Shown: positions 1-5,601, counted from the first letter of the stretch. The stretch: DNA of 10,485 nt from an uncultured Clostridia bacterium (GCA_947169005.1 CAMVOG010000064.1:1-10485); one strand, 5' to 3'. Numbers and translations are program-made. Notes: generated by a model from the letters alone, not told the origin.

Positions 1-702
1 TATCTGGACGGCGACTGGTCCAAGATCAACCGCATCAAGGACGCCGACGAGCGCGACCAGTTCACCTATGACGGGGCGGGCATCCGCCGCTGCGTGAAGG
101 ACCGCTCGAAGGAGTGCGTCTACTGCGGCGAGTGCTTCTCCGAGGGCATGAAGAAGCGGGCCGCCGCTGCCGCGGAGCAGACCCCGAACACCGACCTGCT
201 GGCCCCCTACTACGAGATGGCCAAGCGCCCCCGCACCGGCAAGTTCGACAAGTACGTGCATCCCTATACCTACGAGGAGCATGACGACGACCGCTTCGTC
301 AGCCCCCGGGGCGGCTTCCGCGGCCAGGAGGCCATGGAGGGCTCCCGCCTGTGGTATCTCTACAACATCGTGAAGAAGGAATGCACCATCGGGGACGTGC
401 ATATGCACCATGCCGTGGAGGAATACCTCTTCTTCACGGGCTCCGACATCACCCATTTCTTTGACTTTGACGCCGAGGTGGAGATCAGCATCGGCGAGGA
501 CCCGGAGCACATGGAGACCTACACCATCACCGAGCCCACCGTGGTCCGCATCCCCGCCGGGATGTGGCATGGGCCCGTGGTGGTCAAGCGTCTGAATGGC
601 ACCATCAACTTCGAGCCCTTCTACCCCAACGGCAATTACGGCAAGGTCGTCTACAAGGACGGCCAGTACATCTACGAGGGCACCGATCTGCCCCGAAAGT
701 AG
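1..702 (+). CDS. Cupin-domain protein with N-terminal Cys cluster (5' truncated by window edge)
   Basis: The frame is open from base 1 to TAG at 700-702, giving 233 visible residues; the true start lies outside the window. The GTG at 94 is an internal codon and not a convincing start. A single cupin barrel fills about residues 85-225. Its metal site is complete: the first motif HMHHAVE gives H134, H136 and E140, and E140 is followed by X6-G; the second motif PAGMWH gives H190. In cupins such 3-His-1-Glu sites bind Fe, Mn, Zn or Ni. An N-terminal extension carries C31, C39, C42 and C45 (CX7CX2CX2C), which could bind zinc or an Fe-S cluster; no role is proven. No signal peptide or membrane segment is visible. 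The gene is convergent with the activase gene, and its stop codon is the first part of a heptamer array. Whether it is an isomerase, a dioxygenase-like enzyme or a sensor cannot be decided; the cupin fold is near certain. Confidence 0.85.
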   Translation, partial: YLDGDWSKINRIKDADERDQFTYDGAGIRRCVKDRSKECVYCGECFSEGMKKRAAAAAEQTPNTDLLAPYYEMAKRPRTGKFDKYVHPYTYEEHDDDRFVSPRGGFRGQEAMEGSRLWYLYNIVKKECTIGDVHMHHAVEEYLFFTGSDITHFFDFDAEVEISIGEDPEHMETYTITEPTVVRIPAGMWHGPVVVKRLNGTINFEPFYPNGNYGKVVYKDGQYIYEGTDLPRK

Positions 703-741
703 ACAGGGAACAGGGCTCAGGCAACAGGGCTCAGAGCCCTG
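700..741 (+). repeat. Heptanucleotide array (NNNNCAG type) starting at the cupin stop codon
   Basis: There are six consecutive 7-nt units at 700-706, 707-713, 714-720, 721-727, 728-734 and 735-741. The first, TAGACAG, contains the stop codon itself. Later units are GGAACAG, GGCTCAG (twice), GCAACAG and a closing AGCCCTG. The 7-nt phase is kept throughout. The unit is the reverse complement of that in the array at 899-944. Function is unknown. Confidence 0.85.
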
Positions 742-790
742 GGCTTGGAATACCTTTATATGCCCGTGTGATGTTGACTTATCCTAAAAG

Positions 791-818
791 CCGCCCCCGG
801 TCCGAGGACCGGGGGCGG
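791..818. terminator. Bidirectional intrinsic terminator between convergent genes
   Basis: This is a perfect inverted repeat: the arm CCGCCCCCGGTCC (791-803) pairs with 806-818 across a GA loop (or 12 bp with a CGAG tetraloop). It is followed by TTT on the plus strand and by CTTTT on the minus strand, with A-rich flanks on both sides. It lies between the convergent cupin and activase genes, so it most likely stops transcription from both sides. The U tracts are short, but the stem is very strong. Confidence 0.7.
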
Positions 819-849
819 TTTGATCATAAAAGGTTTTGTCGTGCTTCAT

Positions 850-898
850 GGGGACGACTCCCCCAGCCGCTTCGCGGCAGCCCCCTCAAAGAGGGGGC
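850..898. repeat. Three-hairpin structured intergenic element
   Basis: Three perfect stem-loops follow one another: GGGGA/TCCCC with loop CGAC (850-863), GCCGC/GCGGC with loop TTC (866-878), and GCCCCCTC/GAGGGGGC with loop AAA (880-898). The C5 run at 860-864 could alternatively pair with the G5 run at 893-897, allowing a different fold. The compact GC-rich hairpin string resembles dispersed intergenic repeats that I recall from gut Clostridia, but only one copy is in this window. It may help terminate the activase transcript on the minus strand; there is no U tract beside it. Confidence 0.5.
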
Positions 899-944
899 CT
901 GTTCCCTGTTATCTGTTCCCTGTTCCCTGTTACCTGTTCCCTGA
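899..944 (-). repeat. Heptanucleotide array (CTGTTNN on +) after the activase stop
   Basis: There are six phased 7-nt units at 899-905, 906-912, 913-919, 920-926, 927-933 and 934-940. Four are CTGTTCC; the others are CTGTTAT and CTGTTAC. They are followed by a partial CTGA. On the minus strand they read GGAACAG, ATAACAG and GTAACAG, the same sense orientation relative to the activase gene as the 700-741 array has to the cupin gene. The array ends 4 nt from the activase stop codon (949-951). Confidence 0.9.
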
Positions 945-948
945 CCAA

Positions 949-1908
949 TCAGCTGATCTGGGCGGGGAGGCCGTAGCTCTTGAAGGTCTCCAGCACCTTC
1001 TGCATGAACTCGGCGGGGGGCGCCTCCACCTTGTCGCTCATGGGGTACTTTCTGCCCAGGCGGACGTACTTCATGGCGCCCAGCCGGTGGTAGGGCAGGA
1101 GCTGCACCACGTCGATGCCCTCCTTGATCTCTACGCAGAACTCGGCGGTGGCGCGGATGTTCTGCTCATTGTCGTTCAGCTTGGGGATGATGGGATAGCG
1201 CACCTGGAGGCGGCCCCCGGCCTTCACGATCTCCCGGGCGTTCTTCAGAATCAGCTCGTTGGGGACCTTCACCAGCTTCTTGCTCTTCTCGGAATCCATG
1301 CATTTCAGATCGTAGAGGAAGAGGTTGACGTAGGGCAGGATCTCCATGTAATGCTCCGTGGGGGCAAAGCCCGTGGTGTCCAGCGCCACGTGGAAGCCCT
1401 CGGCCCGGCACTGCTTCGCCAGGGCCAGGGTGAACTCAAACTGGCTCATGGGCTCGCCGCCGGAGATGGTCACGCCGCCGCCGGACTTGGCGTAGAAGCG
1501 GGCGTCCTGGCGGATGGACTTCATGCAGTCCTCCACGGAGACCCGGCGCAGGGTATTGTACAGGGCGGAGGAGGGGCAGGCCTTGGCGCATTCCAGGCAG
1601 GTGGTACATTTGGCCCGGTCGATCACCGGCTGGGTGATCATGCCGTCCCCCTTCAGGCTCTCCTTGGGCTCGCCGCGGCTGATGGCCCCCTCGGGACATG
1701 CCTTCTCGCAGAGGCCGCAGACCTCCATGCCGATGCAGCGGATATCCATCCAGGCCAGGTCGGGCTCAAAGGTCTGGGACTCGGGGCTGTGGCACCAGAG
1801 GCAGCGCAGGGGGCAGCCCTTGGTGAACACATCCGTGCGGATGCCGGGGCCGTCGTGGACGGAAAACTTCTGTATATCGTAAATATTGCCGAAAATCTCT
1901 TCAGACAT
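949..1908 (-). CDS. Glycyl-radical enzyme activating enzyme (radical SAM, with ferredoxin insert)
   Basis: A 319-residue protein that should use S-adenosylmethionine and a reduced 4Fe-4S cluster to abstract the glycine hydrogen of a partner glycyl-radical enzyme in the cytoplasm. Visible evidence: the N-terminal HDGPGIRT signature; the radical-SAM triad C32, C36 and C39 (CX3CX2C, in GCPLRCLWCHSPESQ); a ferredoxin insert with C58, C64, C67, C71 and C101, C104, C107, C111; and SGGEP at 149-153. The length fits activases with the two-cluster insert (family of choline lyase and hydroxyphenylacetate decarboxylase activases). The start at 1908 was chosen because GGAGG lies 7 nt upstream; an in-frame ATG at 1950 lies upstream of the predicted -10 box. 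No glycyl-radical enzyme is adjacent, so the substrate cannot be named. The first cluster is spaced CX5CX2CX3C, a slightly unusual first gap. Confidence 0.93.
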   Translation of the reverse strand: MSEEIFGNIYDIQKFSVHDGPGIRTDVFTKGCPLRCLWCHSPESQTFEPDLAWMDIRCIGMEVCGLCEKACPEGAISRGEPKESLKGDGMITQPVIDRAKCTTCLECAKACPSSALYNTLRRVSVEDCMKSIRQDARFYAKSGGGVTISGGEPMSQFEFTLALAKQCRAEGFHVALDTTGFAPTEHYMEILPYVNLFLYDLKCMDSEKSKKLVKVPNELILKNAREIVKAGGRLQVRYPIIPKLNDNEQNIRATAEFCVEIKEGIDVVQLLPYHRLGAMKYVRLGRKYPMSDKVEAPPAEFMQKVLETFKSYGLPAQIS

Positions 1909-1915
1909 GGCTCTT

Positions 1916-1920
1916 CCTCC
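1916..1920 (-). promoter_or_regulatory. Ribosome binding site fixing the activase start
   Basis: The minus strand reads GGAGGAAGAGCC directly before ATG at 1908, with a 7-nt spacing. It selects 1908 over the in-frame ATG at 1950. Confidence 0.85.
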
Positions 1921-1941
1921 AAGCATGATTTTATTTCTCTT

Positions 1942-1970
1942 ATTATACATGAATCCTCCCCCGATTGCAA
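1942..1970 (-). promoter_or_regulatory. Sigma-A-type promoter of the activase gene
   Basis: On the minus strand there is TTGCAA (plus 1965-1970), a 17-nt spacer, then a perfect TATAAT (plus 1942-1947). Transcription would start near 1935, giving a leader of about 27 nt. The -35 hexamer lies in the central loop of the dyad at 1951-1985. Confidence 0.8.
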
Positions 1971-1985
1971 GCCGGGAGAGGATTC
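1951..1985. promoter_or_regulatory. 35-nt dyad overlapping the activase promoter (putative operator)
   Basis: Arms 1951-1963 (GAATCCTCCCCCG) and 1973-1985 are complementary at 12 of 13 positions, and the one mismatch becomes a G-U pair in RNA. The 9-nt centre holds the -35 box TTGCAA, itself palindromic. The predicted transcript starts downstream, so this dyad is not in the activase mRNA and more likely acts as a DNA operator. It could alternatively form a hairpin at the end of a pgm read-through transcript, but no U tract follows on that strand. Confidence 0.6.
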
Positions 1986-2011
1986 TTTATCGGCATGTTT
2001 CGATGTGTTTT

Positions 2012-2059
2012 TTTAGTGAGTGATTAGTGCAGAGTGCTTAGTGCTTAGTGTGCGGAGTG
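2012..2059. repeat. Heptanucleotide-like AGTG array
   Basis: Units ending in AGTG on the plus strand: TTTAGTG (2012-2018), a partial AGTG, ATTAGTG (2023-2029), CAGAGTG (2030-2036), CTTAGTG (2037-2043 and 2044-2050), then a 9-nt TGCGGAGTG. On the minus strand this reads as CACTAAG-type heptamers. It is separated from the next array by a few bases only, and lies between the activase promoter and the pgm stop codon. Confidence 0.75.
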
Positions 2060-2063
2060 CCTG

Positions 2064-2147
2064 CCGTTCCCTGAAAGCTGATAGCTGATAGCTAAAGGCT
2101 AAAAGCTAAAGGCTAAAAGCTAAAGACTAAAGGCTAAAGACTAAAAG
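2064..2147 (-). repeat. Twelve-unit heptanucleotide array (CTAAARR/CTGATAG on +) at the pgm stop
   Basis: There are twelve phased units. They begin with CCGTTCC (2064-2070), a one-base variant of the CTGTTCC unit seen elsewhere, then CTGAAAG, two copies of CTGATAG, and eight CTAAARR units (CTAAAGG, CTAAAAG, CTAAAGA) from 2092 to 2147. The next base begins the pgm stop codon (CTA, 2148-2150), so the stop falls exactly in phase as the start of the next unit. In pgm sense the units end in TAG or CAG. Confidence 0.92.
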
Positions 2148-3842
2148 CTACTCACACAGCGCCAGGGCGTCCTTCTCGCAGGCTTCCATTTTCGCCGCGC
2201 AGTCGGCCTTGGAGCTGCCCCGCAGCAGGAGATAGAGCTTGATCTTCGGCTCCGTGCCCGAGGGGCGGACCGCCAGCTTGCTCCCGTCCTCCAGCAGCCA
2301 GATCAGCACATCGGAGCCCTTGAGGGCCGTGGGCTTCTCCGCCCCGTTGGCAAGCTCCCGCTCCAGGCCCGTCTGATAGTCCCGCATGGCCGTGACCCGC
2401 AGGCCGCCCACCGTCTCCGGCGGCGTCTCCCGCAGGCGGCGCATGGTCTCCTGCCGCCGGGCCACGCCGTCCACCCCGGGCATGACGACATTCAGCGTCT
2501 TTTCGGCGTACCAGCCGAAGCGCGCATAAATCGCGTCCATGGCGTCCAGCAGGCTCATGCCCTTCAGAAGATAGTGGGCCGCCAGCTCCGTCATCAGCAC
2601 GGCGGCGGTCACGGCGTCCTTATCCCGCACGAAGTCCCCCGCCATGCAGCCGTAGGACTCCTCGTAAGCGAAGACGGCCCGGTAGCTGCCCTCCGCCTCA
2701 AGCTGCTTGATCTTCTCCGCCATGAACTTGAAGCCCGTGAAGGTCTCGAAGCAGGCTGCGCCGCCTGCCTCCGCGGCGGCCTTCGCCAGGTCGGTGGTGA
2801 CGATGGTTTTCAGCACGGCGGGCTTTTCCGGCAGCGTCCCCGCCTCCCGCCGGGCGGAAAGCAGGTAGTCAATGAGCAGCACGCCCATCTGATTGCCCGT
2901 GATGGGGGTGAAGCCCCCGGAGGCGTCCCGCACCAGGACGCCGATGCGGTCGCTGTCCGGGTCCGTGCCGATGAGCAGATCGGCCCCCACCCGGTCCGCC
3001 AGCTCCGCCGCCAGGGCGAAGCCCGCCGGGTCCTCGGGATTCGGGCTCTTCACCGTGGGGAAGCGCCCGTCCGGGACCATCTGCTCCTCCACGGGGTAGA
3101 GCTTCGTCACCCCCAGGCGGCGCAGGGCCTCGGGCACCAGGACGCGGCCCGCCCCGTGGAAGGGGGTATAGACGATGGAGAGCCGCTCCGCCGCCTGCCG
3201 CACCTTCTCCGGGAAGACGGCCTCCCCCAGGGCCTTTGCCAGAAAGGCCTCGTCGGTCTCCCGGCCCAGCAGCTCGATGAGCCCCCGCTCCCGCGCTTCC
3301 TCAAAGGACGGGAGGGGCGAGGGGTCCAGCACGTCGGTCGGGAGCTGGGCGCCGTCCGCCCAATAGACCTTGTAGCCGTTGTATTCCTTCGGGTTGTGGC
3401 TGGCCGTGACGTTCACGCCCGCCGTGGCCCCATAATGGCGGATGGCGAAGGACAGCTCCGGCGTGGGCCGCAGGTCCTCGAAGAGGCGCACGTGGACGCC
3501 TCGCCCGGCCATGACCCGGGCGGCGATAAGGGCAAATTCCCGGCTGTGCTCCCGGCAGTCGTGGCAGACCACGCAGCCCCGGGCCATAGCCTCCGGGCCC
3601 TCCCGGCAGATCAGCTCCGCCAGGCCCACGGTGGCCTGCCGGATCACATAGGCGTTCATGCGGTTGAGCCCCAGGCCCATCACGCCCCGCAGCCCCGCCG
3701 TCCCGAAGGAGAGGGGCGCGAAGAAGCGGCTTTCGATCTCCGCCTCGTTCTCCTCCAGCTCCGCCAGCTCCCGGCGCTCAGCCTCCGTCAGGGCGGCGCT
3801 TTCCCGCCAGCGGCGGTATTCCGTCACGCACTCAGGCTTCAT
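2148..3842 (-). CDS. pgcA: Phospho-sugar mutase (phosphoglucomutase/phosphomannomutase family)
   Basis: A 564-residue alpha-D-phosphohexomutase, predicted to interconvert hexose 1- and 6-phosphates (glucose and/or mannose) in the cytoplasm and so feed glycan precursor and glycogen pathways. All family motifs are present: TASHNP at 146-151 with the phosphorylated S148, the metal loop DPDSDR at 294-299, the sugar loop EESYG at 394-398, and the phosphate-binding RPSGTEPK at 526-533. Length and motif order match the Bacillus PgcA type rather than the shorter GlmM or ManB type. ATG at 3842 was chosen because GGAGG lies 6 nt upstream; an ATG at 3845 and a GTG at 3848 are in frame but closer to the Shine-Dalgarno site. 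It overlaps the end of the zinc-ribbon gene by 11 nt, so the two are translationally linked. Sugar specificity is not decidable here; the symbol follows the Bacillus homologue. Confidence 0.93.
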   Translation of the reverse strand: MKPECVTEYRRWRESAALTEAERRELAELEENEAEIESRFFAPLSFGTAGLRGVMGLGLNRMNAYVIRQATVGLAELICREGPEAMARGCVVCHDCREHSREFALIAARVMAGRGVHVRLFEDLRPTPELSFAIRHYGATAGVNVTASHNPKEYNGYKVYWADGAQLPTDVLDPSPLPSFEEARERGLIELLGRETDEAFLAKALGEAVFPEKVRQAAERLSIVYTPFHGAGRVLVPEALRRLGVTKLYPVEEQMVPDGRFPTVKSPNPEDPAGFALAAELADRVGADLLIGTDPDSDRIGVLVRDASGGFTPITGNQMGVLLIDYLLSARREAGTLPEKPAVLKTIVTTDLAKAAAEAGGAACFETFTGFKFMAEKIKQLEAEGSYRAVFAYEESYGCMAGDFVRDKDAVTAAVLMTELAAHYLLKGMSLLDAMDAIYARFGWYAEKTLNVVMPGVDGVARRQETMRRLRETPPETVGGLRVTAMRDYQTGLERELANGAEKPTALKGSDVLIWLLEDGSKLAVRPSGTEPKIKLYLLLRGSSKADCAAKMEACEKDALALCE

Positions 3843-4269
3843 CATCACCCTCCACCGGCTGCATCAGCTCCTTGGCGATCTCCACCATGTTTTCGGGCAC
3901 GTAAATGTCCATGCCCGTGCCCGCGAAGCCGAAATAGAGCTTGAATATCTCCGCTCCCTCGGGGAAATCCTTCACCGAGGGGATGCCGTAGGAGCGCAGC
4001 TGGGCCAAGGCCATCTCATAGTCCAGGGCCGTGCCCGTCACCGTCATCAGCAGGGCGGGCTTGACGGGCTGCCCCTCGTCGTCCAGGGGCCAGATGCCGG
4101 GGTCGCAGTCCCCGGTGCAGGCCTCCTCATAGGCCGCGGCGGGACAGGAGGCGCAGTCCCCCGTGCAGGTCGCCGTGCCGCAGGCCTCGTTGTCCTCCAG
4201 CGCTGTACCGCAGACGGGGCAAGCCCCCTCCGCCTCGTATTCTTTCTTGCAAGTCTTGCACCAAGCCAT
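3832..4269 (-). CDS. Cys-rich zinc-ribbon protein with DUF2007-like C-terminal domain
   Basis: A 145-residue cytoplasmic protein with no signal peptide. The N-terminus has a zinc-ribbon pattern: C4 and C7, then C17 and C20 (CKTC and CPVC). A second Cys-rich stretch follows with C30, C35, C39, C42, C51 and C55, including CTGDC twice (35-39 and 51-55). Residues about 70-135 look like the DUF2007 'putative signal transducing' fold: MTVTGTALDYEMALAQLRSYGIP followed by DIYVPENMVEIAKELM, a pattern of shifting position between homologues. That assignment is from recalled family pattern. ATG at 4269 is preceded by GGGAGG at 7 nt. Its end overlaps pgm by 11 nt, and it lies 64 nt after rlmH. A role in metal binding or regulation of the adjacent mutase is possible, but nothing in the sequence proves one. 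Confidence 0.8.
   Translation of the reverse strand: MAWCKTCKKEYEAEGACPVCGTALEDNEACGTATCTGDCASCPAAAYEEACTGDCDPGIWPLDDEGQPVKPALLMTVTGTALDYEMALAQLRSYGIPSVKDFPEGAEIFKLYFGFAGTGMDIYVPENMVEIAKELMQPVEGDDEA
3849..3853 (-). promoter_or_regulatory. Ribosome binding site deciding the pgm start
   Basis: GGAGG on the minus strand is followed by GTG, ATG, ATG in frame. Spacing is 6 nt to the last ATG (3842), 3 nt to the middle one and 0 to the GTG, which favours 3842. The site lies upstream of the zinc-ribbon stop codon, inside that gene. Confidence 0.75.
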
Positions 4270-4276
4270 ATCGATT

Positions 4277-4282
4277 CCTCCC
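4277..4282 (-). promoter_or_regulatory. Ribosome binding site of the zinc-ribbon gene
   Basis: GGGAGG stands 7 nt before ATG at 4269. It rules out the in-frame TTG at 4282-4284, which overlaps this site. Confidence 0.8.
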
Positions 4283-4301
4283 AACGATGCGCCGCAGGGC
4301 C

Positions 4302-4336
4302 CTGTTTCCTGAGCCCTGCCGCCTGTTCCCTGTTTA
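4302..4336 (-). repeat. Heptanucleotide array starting at the rlmH stop codon
   Basis: Five phased units on the plus strand: CTGTTTC (4302-4308), CTGAGCC (4309-4315), CTGCCGC (4316-4322), CTGTTCC (4323-4329) and CTGTTTA (4330-4336). The last one contains the rlmH stop codon. On the minus strand the first unit reads TAAACAG and the array closes with GGCCCTG (4295-4301), closely paralleling the array after the cupin gene. Confidence 0.85.
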
Positions 4337-4816
4337 CTTATGATACTTCCCGCCCTCGGCGATCTTGAAGGCGCGGTAGAGCTGTTCCAGCAGCATGATC
4401 CGCGCCAGGTGATGGGGGAAGGTCATGCCGGACATGGAGAGCCTGAGGGCCGCCTCCTTCTTTACGGACTCCGCCAGCCCCATGGACCCGCCGATGATGA
4501 AGCAGAGGCGGTTTTTCCCCTTCACGGCGCAGAGCTGCACGAATTCGGAGAGCTGCTCGCTGCTGAGCTGGCGGCCCTCCACGCACATGGCCACCGCCAG
4601 CGCGTCCTTGGGAACGCGCAGGCGGATGCTCTCCCCCTCCCGCTCCAGGGCGGCGGCGACCTCCGCCTCTGAGGGCTGGGCGGGCAGATGGACCTCCGGC
4701 AGCTCCTCGACCTCGACCCGGGCGTAGCCCCCGAGCCGCTTGATATATTCTGCCGCGGCGGAAGCAAAATATTTCTCCTTCAGCTTCCCCACGCAGAGCA
4801 GCTTGATATGCAGCAT
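4334..4816 (-). CDS. rlmH: 23S rRNA pseudouridine(1915)-N3-methyltransferase RlmH
   Basis: A 160-residue SPOUT-class (alpha/beta knot) methyltransferase that methylates pseudouridine 1915 in helix 69 of 23S rRNA on assembled ribosomes, using SAM. Family hallmarks: GKLKEKYF at 10-17, EGRQLSSE around 80-87, the SAM-knot segment FIIGGSMG at 106-113, the conserved MTFPHHLARIMLLEQLYRA at 131-149, and the C-terminal KYHK. Length equals the usual ~159. The start at 4816 has GGAG 8 nt upstream; ATG at 4834 would add six residues (MHGVLN) that are not part of the family N-terminus. It begins 2 nt after the walJ stop, and walJ-rlmH linkage is conserved in Firmicutes. A heptamer array begins with its stop codon. 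Confidence 0.97.
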   Translation of the reverse strand: MLHIKLLCVGKLKEKYFASAAAEYIKRLGGYARVEVEELPEVHLPAQPSEAEVAAALEREGESIRLRVPKDALAVAMCVEGRQLSSEQLSEFVQLCAVKGKNRLCFIIGGSMGLAESVKKEAALRLSMSGMTFPHHLARIMLLEQLYRAFKIAEGGKYHK

Positions 4817-4818
4817 AT

Positions 4819-5601
4819 TCAGCACTCCATGCATTCACTTTGCGCGTTTGGCGGGGCGACGCAGAGCCGCAGCTCGCCGGGGGCGACGCCCCCCTGCAGC
4901 AGGGCCTCCGCCACGGCCCCGTAGGCCAGACGCGGCGTATTGTTCGTTTCGCTCAGATGGGCCAGCAGCAGGCGGCGGCAGCCGGACCGGGCCAGCTCCA
5001 GCGCCAGGGCCCCGGCGCTTTCGTTGGACAGGTGCCCCATGGGGCCCAGGATGCGCTGCTGCAGCTGGTAGGGATAAGGCCCGCAGCGCAGCGTGTTCAC
5101 GTCATGGTTGGCCTCCAGCAGCACCGTCTCCGCCCCCAGCACCGCCCGGCGCACCTCCGCCGTCACGTGGCCCAGGTCCGTCACGGCGGCGGCCCGGCGG
5201 CCCGCCTGCTCAAAGGCGAAGCCCAGGCTTTCCGCCGCGTCATGGGGCGTCTCAAAGGGCGTGACGGCGAGGCCGCCAATGTCCACGGTCTTCCCCGCCC
5301 GCAGGAAGATCACGTGGCGGCCCACCATTTTGCCCTTGGCCATCAGGGCCCGGGCGGTGCCGCCGGAGGTGTAGACCGGGACCTCCGTAACTTTTTCCAG
5401 CATGGCGAGCCCCGCGATATGGTCCGCGTGCTCATGGGTCAAAAGCAGGGCGGAGAGCTCCTCCAGCCCCAGGCCCAGGGCCCGCAACCCCTCCCGGATG
5501 CGCCGCAGGGAAATGCCCGCGTCCAGGAGGATATGTACGTCTCCGTCCGAGATCAAGGCGCAGTTTCCGCTGGAGGAGCTGGCCAGACTCACGATCCGCA
5601 T
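4819..5601 (-). CDS. walJ: MBL-fold metallo-hydrolase, WalJ/YycJ family
   Basis: A 260-residue metallo-beta-lactamase-fold protein, close in length to Bacillus WalJ (~264). The metal site is complete: HEHADH at 56-61, H120 (TPHDA), D142 (TDLGH) and H215 (AHLSE), with GHLSN at 189-193 typical of the family. The N-terminus MRIVSLASSSSGN is also characteristic. Homologues are linked to cell-wall/division coordination and are proposed to be 5' DNA exonucleases; the exact substrate here is inferred. ATG at 5601 follows a G-rich stretch (GGGGGG, 8 nt away, with GGAG closer). The 5' end overlaps the DUF1016 gene by 13 nt and the 3' end is 2 nt from rlmH. It ends with a CMEC tail (257-260), a possible extra metal or redox pair not typical of the family as I know it. 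Confidence 0.93.
   Translation of the reverse strand: MRIVSLASSSSGNCALISDGDVHILLDAGISLRRIREGLRALGLGLEELSALLLTHEHADHIAGLAMLEKVTEVPVYTSGGTARALMAKGKMVGRHVIFLRAGKTVDIGGLAVTPFETPHDAAESLGFAFEQAGRRAAAVTDLGHVTAEVRRAVLGAETVLLEANHDVNTLRCGPYPYQLQQRILGPMGHLSNESAGALALELARSGCRRLLLAHLSETNNTPRLAYGAVAEALLQGGVAPGELRLCVAPPNAQSECMEC
4825..4828 (-). promoter_or_regulatory. Ribosome binding site of rlmH, inside the end of walJ
   Basis: GGAG lies 8 nt before ATG at 4816 and overlaps the last Glu and Cys codons of walJ, so ribosomes finishing walJ can restart on rlmH. Confidence 0.7.

Noticed and set aside
1909..1950. Upstream ATG for the activase (adds 14 residues)
   Set aside because: It lies upstream of the predicted transcription start and lacks a ribosome binding site; GGAGG fits the ATG at 1908.
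820..2016. Long plus-strand open frame opposite the activase (398 codons)
   Set aside because: It is an antisense shadow of a high-GC gene: Leu/Gly/His/Ala-rich with no family pattern, whereas the minus strand has complete radical-SAM and ferredoxin motifs.
2064..2147. CRISPR array
   Set aside because: The repeats are direct 7-mers without spacers, and no cas genes are present.
2574..3944. Long plus-strand open frame opposite pgm (456 codons)
   Set aside because: It is Arg/His/Gly-rich antisense; the minus strand carries every phosphohexomutase motif.
4338..4838. Second minus-strand frame of the same length over rlmH
   Set aside because: It is an out-of-frame shadow of rlmH, with Arg/Gly/Ala-biased composition.
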